Assembly: GCA_965659115.1 (NCBI GenBank)
Contig: CBFHUP010000054.1
Coordinates: forward strand, 1 to 17,355
DNA from: UBA8752 sp965659115
Lineage (GTDB): Bacteria; Bacteroidota; Bacteroidia; Flavobacteriales_D; Sanyastnellaceae
Reading direction: 5' to 3'
DNA length: 17,355 nt
The first letter of the stretch is position 1. Each line of letters opens with the position of its first letter. The translations under genes and the position numbers were made by a program. The notes below the pieces were generated by a model, which was not told where the DNA came from, searched no databases, and saw only the letters and a list, made by a program, of their open reading frames with translations. Shown piece after piece: positions 15,972-17,355 of the stretch.

Positions 15972-16592
15972 TTAGGCCTTCTGGCCGTGCGCCTCGCTGA
16001 GCGCCCTGTCTCTGAGCCAAGGCAGCAAAACCAGCATCAACGAAGGCATCGGAGACTGCAAGAAACCGAGCACCTCTCGGGCCACATTGTATCCAGGGGC
16101 TTCCGCCCCACCCCGTCCATCGACCAACCAAAAAAAGGCCACCACAAGTCCAGAAGCTGCATAAATCAAGAGCAACAACTTCCAGCGGTCCCCAACTCCT
16201 GCCGCCCTCAAAAACAGGGCGTCCAATGAGAAAAAGCCCAACAAAATGGCCACCATGAGAATCCACTTCGCCCTCAGCAACTCCTCTGCGCCCCACCAAT
16301 GGAACACATCGAACGTATCTCGGGTCACATAGAAATTGTTCTCGCTCAAAGGCGCAAACCGATCCCACCAGTCTTTTCGTGCCTCATACATGCACTGGGT
16401 ATCCCAATCGCACTCCTCAAACCCGTAGGTATAAAAGTCGCTGTATCGCTGGCCCACATCCGTGTAATGGTTCAGCTTAATCTTGGCGTCCTCTTGCAGG
16501 TAACCAAAGAGCACCATACCAAAAAGCACCGCAATCCACCACGGCTTTTTTCTGGGCAACAAAGGCCTGGGATCCGCCATCTGCTCACCCAT
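15972..16592 (-). CDS. exosortase-associated polytopic membrane protein (XrtX-associated type)
   Basis: This protein of up to 206 residues has four likely membrane helices at about 18-32, 109-129, 137-157 and 173-193. Between the first two lies a large hydrophilic loop (33-105) rich in Trp, Tyr, Asp and Glu with two Cys (CDWDTQC). If the basic segment PRKKP before helix 1 stays inside, the loop faces the periplasm. It overlaps the exosortase gene by eight bases (ATGGGTGA); a second ATG at 16580 would remove the overlap. Exosortase genes in Bacteroidota are often followed by a dedicated membrane partner, and position, topology and coupling fit that role. The exact family name (XrtX- or XrtF-associated) is from memory and not certain. 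The partner's activity is unknown. Confidence 0.68.
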   Translation of the reverse strand: MGEQMADPRPLLPRKKPWWIAVLFGMVLFGYLQEDAKIKLNHYTDVGQRYSDFYTYGFEECDWDTQCMYEARKDWWDRFAPLSENNFYVTRDTFDVFHWWGAEELLRAKWILMVAILLGFFSLDALFLRAAGVGDRWKLLLLIYAASGLVVAFFWLVDGRGGAEAPGYNVAREVLGFLQSPMPSLMLVLLPWLRDRALSEAHGQKA

Positions 16593-17124
16593 GGCTTTTG
16601 TCTTCAGGAACCACCCTACTGAGTTTTTCTGTCCACAAGTACCACAGCCAAAAAATGAAGCCGTACACCAACACCGTCCAGGTGTAATCGTGGTTGAACG
16701 ATAAGGCTGAGGGACGGTAAAAATTCAGGATGACCAAAGAGACCACTCGGATCAAGTTCGCAACATGAATGGCCAGAATGCCCAGCGGGATAAACCAGAT
16801 TTTGCGCTTCGCCGGACCGGGAAAGGCCAAAACAAAAGCGGCAAACAATGCAAACAACACCAGCCCATCGCAAGGCGCACCGATCTCCAGCATGCCCACA
16901 CTGTTGGCGATGCCCACCTGCCACCGCAAATCAGGGGACGACACCTCGTACAAGGCAAAACCCAAGGCCCTCAATGACCATTCGGACACCAAGACCATGG
17001 AATGGATGAGGTACTCATCCAGCAGCGTAAAATCTTTCAGGAAATACTGGTACGCGATATACCACACCAAATAGGACGACAACCCCAGTGAGAGGAATTT
17101 TGTGAGGCCCCGTTCGAGAAACAT
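16585..17124 (-). CDS. exosortase family transmembrane protease/transpeptidase, probably XrtX type
   Basis: This 179-residue integral membrane protein shows the exosortase/archaeosortase signature. A catalytic Cys85 lies in IGAPCDGLVLFALF, an Arg126 in HVANLIRVVSLVILNF and a His145 in LSFNHDYTW, each at or next to a hydrophobic helix. These are the Cys, Arg and His of the family's active site. Exosortases cut C-terminal sorting tails off exported proteins at the membrane. The short length fits Bacteroidota forms (XrtF, XrtX and similar) rather than the longer proteobacterial EpsH-type proteins. ATG 17124 is preceded by AAGGAG. The gene lies 21 bases after a protein with a PIDGG sorting tail, which argues for a PID-CTERM/XrtX-type pairing. 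Family membership is seen; the subtype is inferred. Confidence 0.87.
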   Translation of the reverse strand: MFLERGLTKFLSLGLSSYLVWYIAYQYFLKDFTLLDEYLIHSMVLVSEWSLRALGFALYEVSSPDLRWQVGIANSVGMLEIGAPCDGLVLFALFAAFVLAFPGPAKRKIWFIPLGILAIHVANLIRVVSLVILNFYRPSALSFNHDYTWTVLVYGFIFWLWYLWTEKLSRVVPEDKSHG

Positions 17125-17129
17125 GCCGT

Positions 17130-17135
17130 CTCCTT
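17130..17135 (-). promoter_or_regulatory. Shine-Dalgarno of the exosortase gene
   Basis: On the minus strand the sequence reads AAGGAG-ACGGC-ATG: a strong ribosome binding site with a five-base spacer. It supports ATG 17124 as the start. Bacteroidota genes generally lack clear sites of this kind, and I did not notice one this strong ahead of the other genes here. Confidence 0.6.
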
Positions 17136-17145
17136 AAACCTATCC

Positions 17146-17355
17146 TCAGGCCTCCAGCTCAAGCTCCTTCCTCCGCCTGACCCCCAGCACACCCATTCCC
17201 AAGCCACCAGCAATCAAGAACCCCAGCCCCCCATCAATCGGCACACACCCCTCAGAAGGATCCGAAAAATAATTCTCAGTCCACGAACTGCACTCAGTAG
17301 TAGGACCAGGCTCACAGTTTAAGCACCCTCCTAGGTTACAAACTGAAGGACCCGG
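17146..17355 (-). CDS. C-terminus of a Cys-rich surface protein with a PIDGG exosortase sorting tail
   Basis: The minus-strand frame is open from the window edge to TGA at 17148-17146, giving 69 residues with no start visible; the 5' part lies beyond the window. Cys-rich sequence (VCNLGGCLNC, then CSSWTENYFSDPSEGC) leads into VPIDGGLGFLIAGGLGMG, a hydrophobic stretch, and then VRRRK. This tripartite arrangement of short signature (PIDGG), membrane span and basic cluster is the logic of exosortase substrates. I recall the Bacteroidota tail being called PID-CTERM. The gene lies 21 bases upstream of an exosortase gene in the same direction, so enzyme and probable substrate sit side by side. Its N-terminal domains and function cannot be seen. 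Confidence 0.78.
   Translation of the reverse strand, partial: PGPSVCNLGGCLNCEPGPTTECSSWTENYFSDPSEGCVPIDGGLGFLIAGGLGMGVLGVRRRKELELEA

Noticed and set aside
15645..16229. Plus-strand open frame opposite the exosortase-partner genes
   Set aside because: It spans the junction of two well-supported minus-strand genes, is Pro/His/Gln/Arg-rich with no motif, and is best explained as an antisense artefact.

Overview
The window looks like a piece of a Bacteroidota chromosome, most plausibly from the Flavobacteriales. It has moderate GC, few Shine-Dalgarno sites, Cys/Asp-rich multidomain secreted proteins built from GCTD...NY...DDGSC units, a Bacteroidota-type exosortase locus, and a small-protein family that in my memory is restricted to Bacteroidota. 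All family assignments were made by reading the sequence; no search was run.

Layout. (1) Left edge, plus strand: the end of a GatB/YqeY-type gene, then a secreted YceI-family protein followed by a convincing intrinsic terminator. (2) Positions 1259-5183, minus strand: a five-gene operon with overlaps or gaps of only a few bases. Its order is SDR oxidoreductase, secreted M28 metallopeptidase with a PA-like segment, nitroreductase, small C-terminally anchored protein, and predicted outer-membrane protein. (3) Positions 5280-15239, minus strand: two giant paralogous secreted proteins of 1757 and 1483 residues, each followed by its own terminator. Both have a signal peptide, a shared N-terminal domain, many GCTD repeats, FGDGWNG-type domains, three consecutive PPC-like domains and the same C-terminal Cys-bracketed EF-hand/dockerin-like module. 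(4) Positions 15447-17355, minus strand: an exosortase cluster. It runs from the C-terminus of a Cys-rich protein with a PIDGG/TM/RRRK sorting tail, through an XrtX-like exosortase and a polytopic partner protein, to a small family often labelled 'ABC transporter ATPase'.

How it fits together. Most of the window concerns the cell envelope. The exosortase probably processes the PIDGG-tailed protein beside it. The giant proteins lack that tail and also lack a recognisable type IX secretion C-terminal domain, so their conserved dockerin-like end is a candidate for an unrecognised sorting or attachment signal. The mature giants are almost free of Lys and Arg (about 1 Lys and 1 Arg in roughly 1730 residues of the larger one), an unusual composition that would make them nearly immune to trypsin-like proteases. 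The larger giant also carries a domain-within-a-domain insertion that its paralog lacks.
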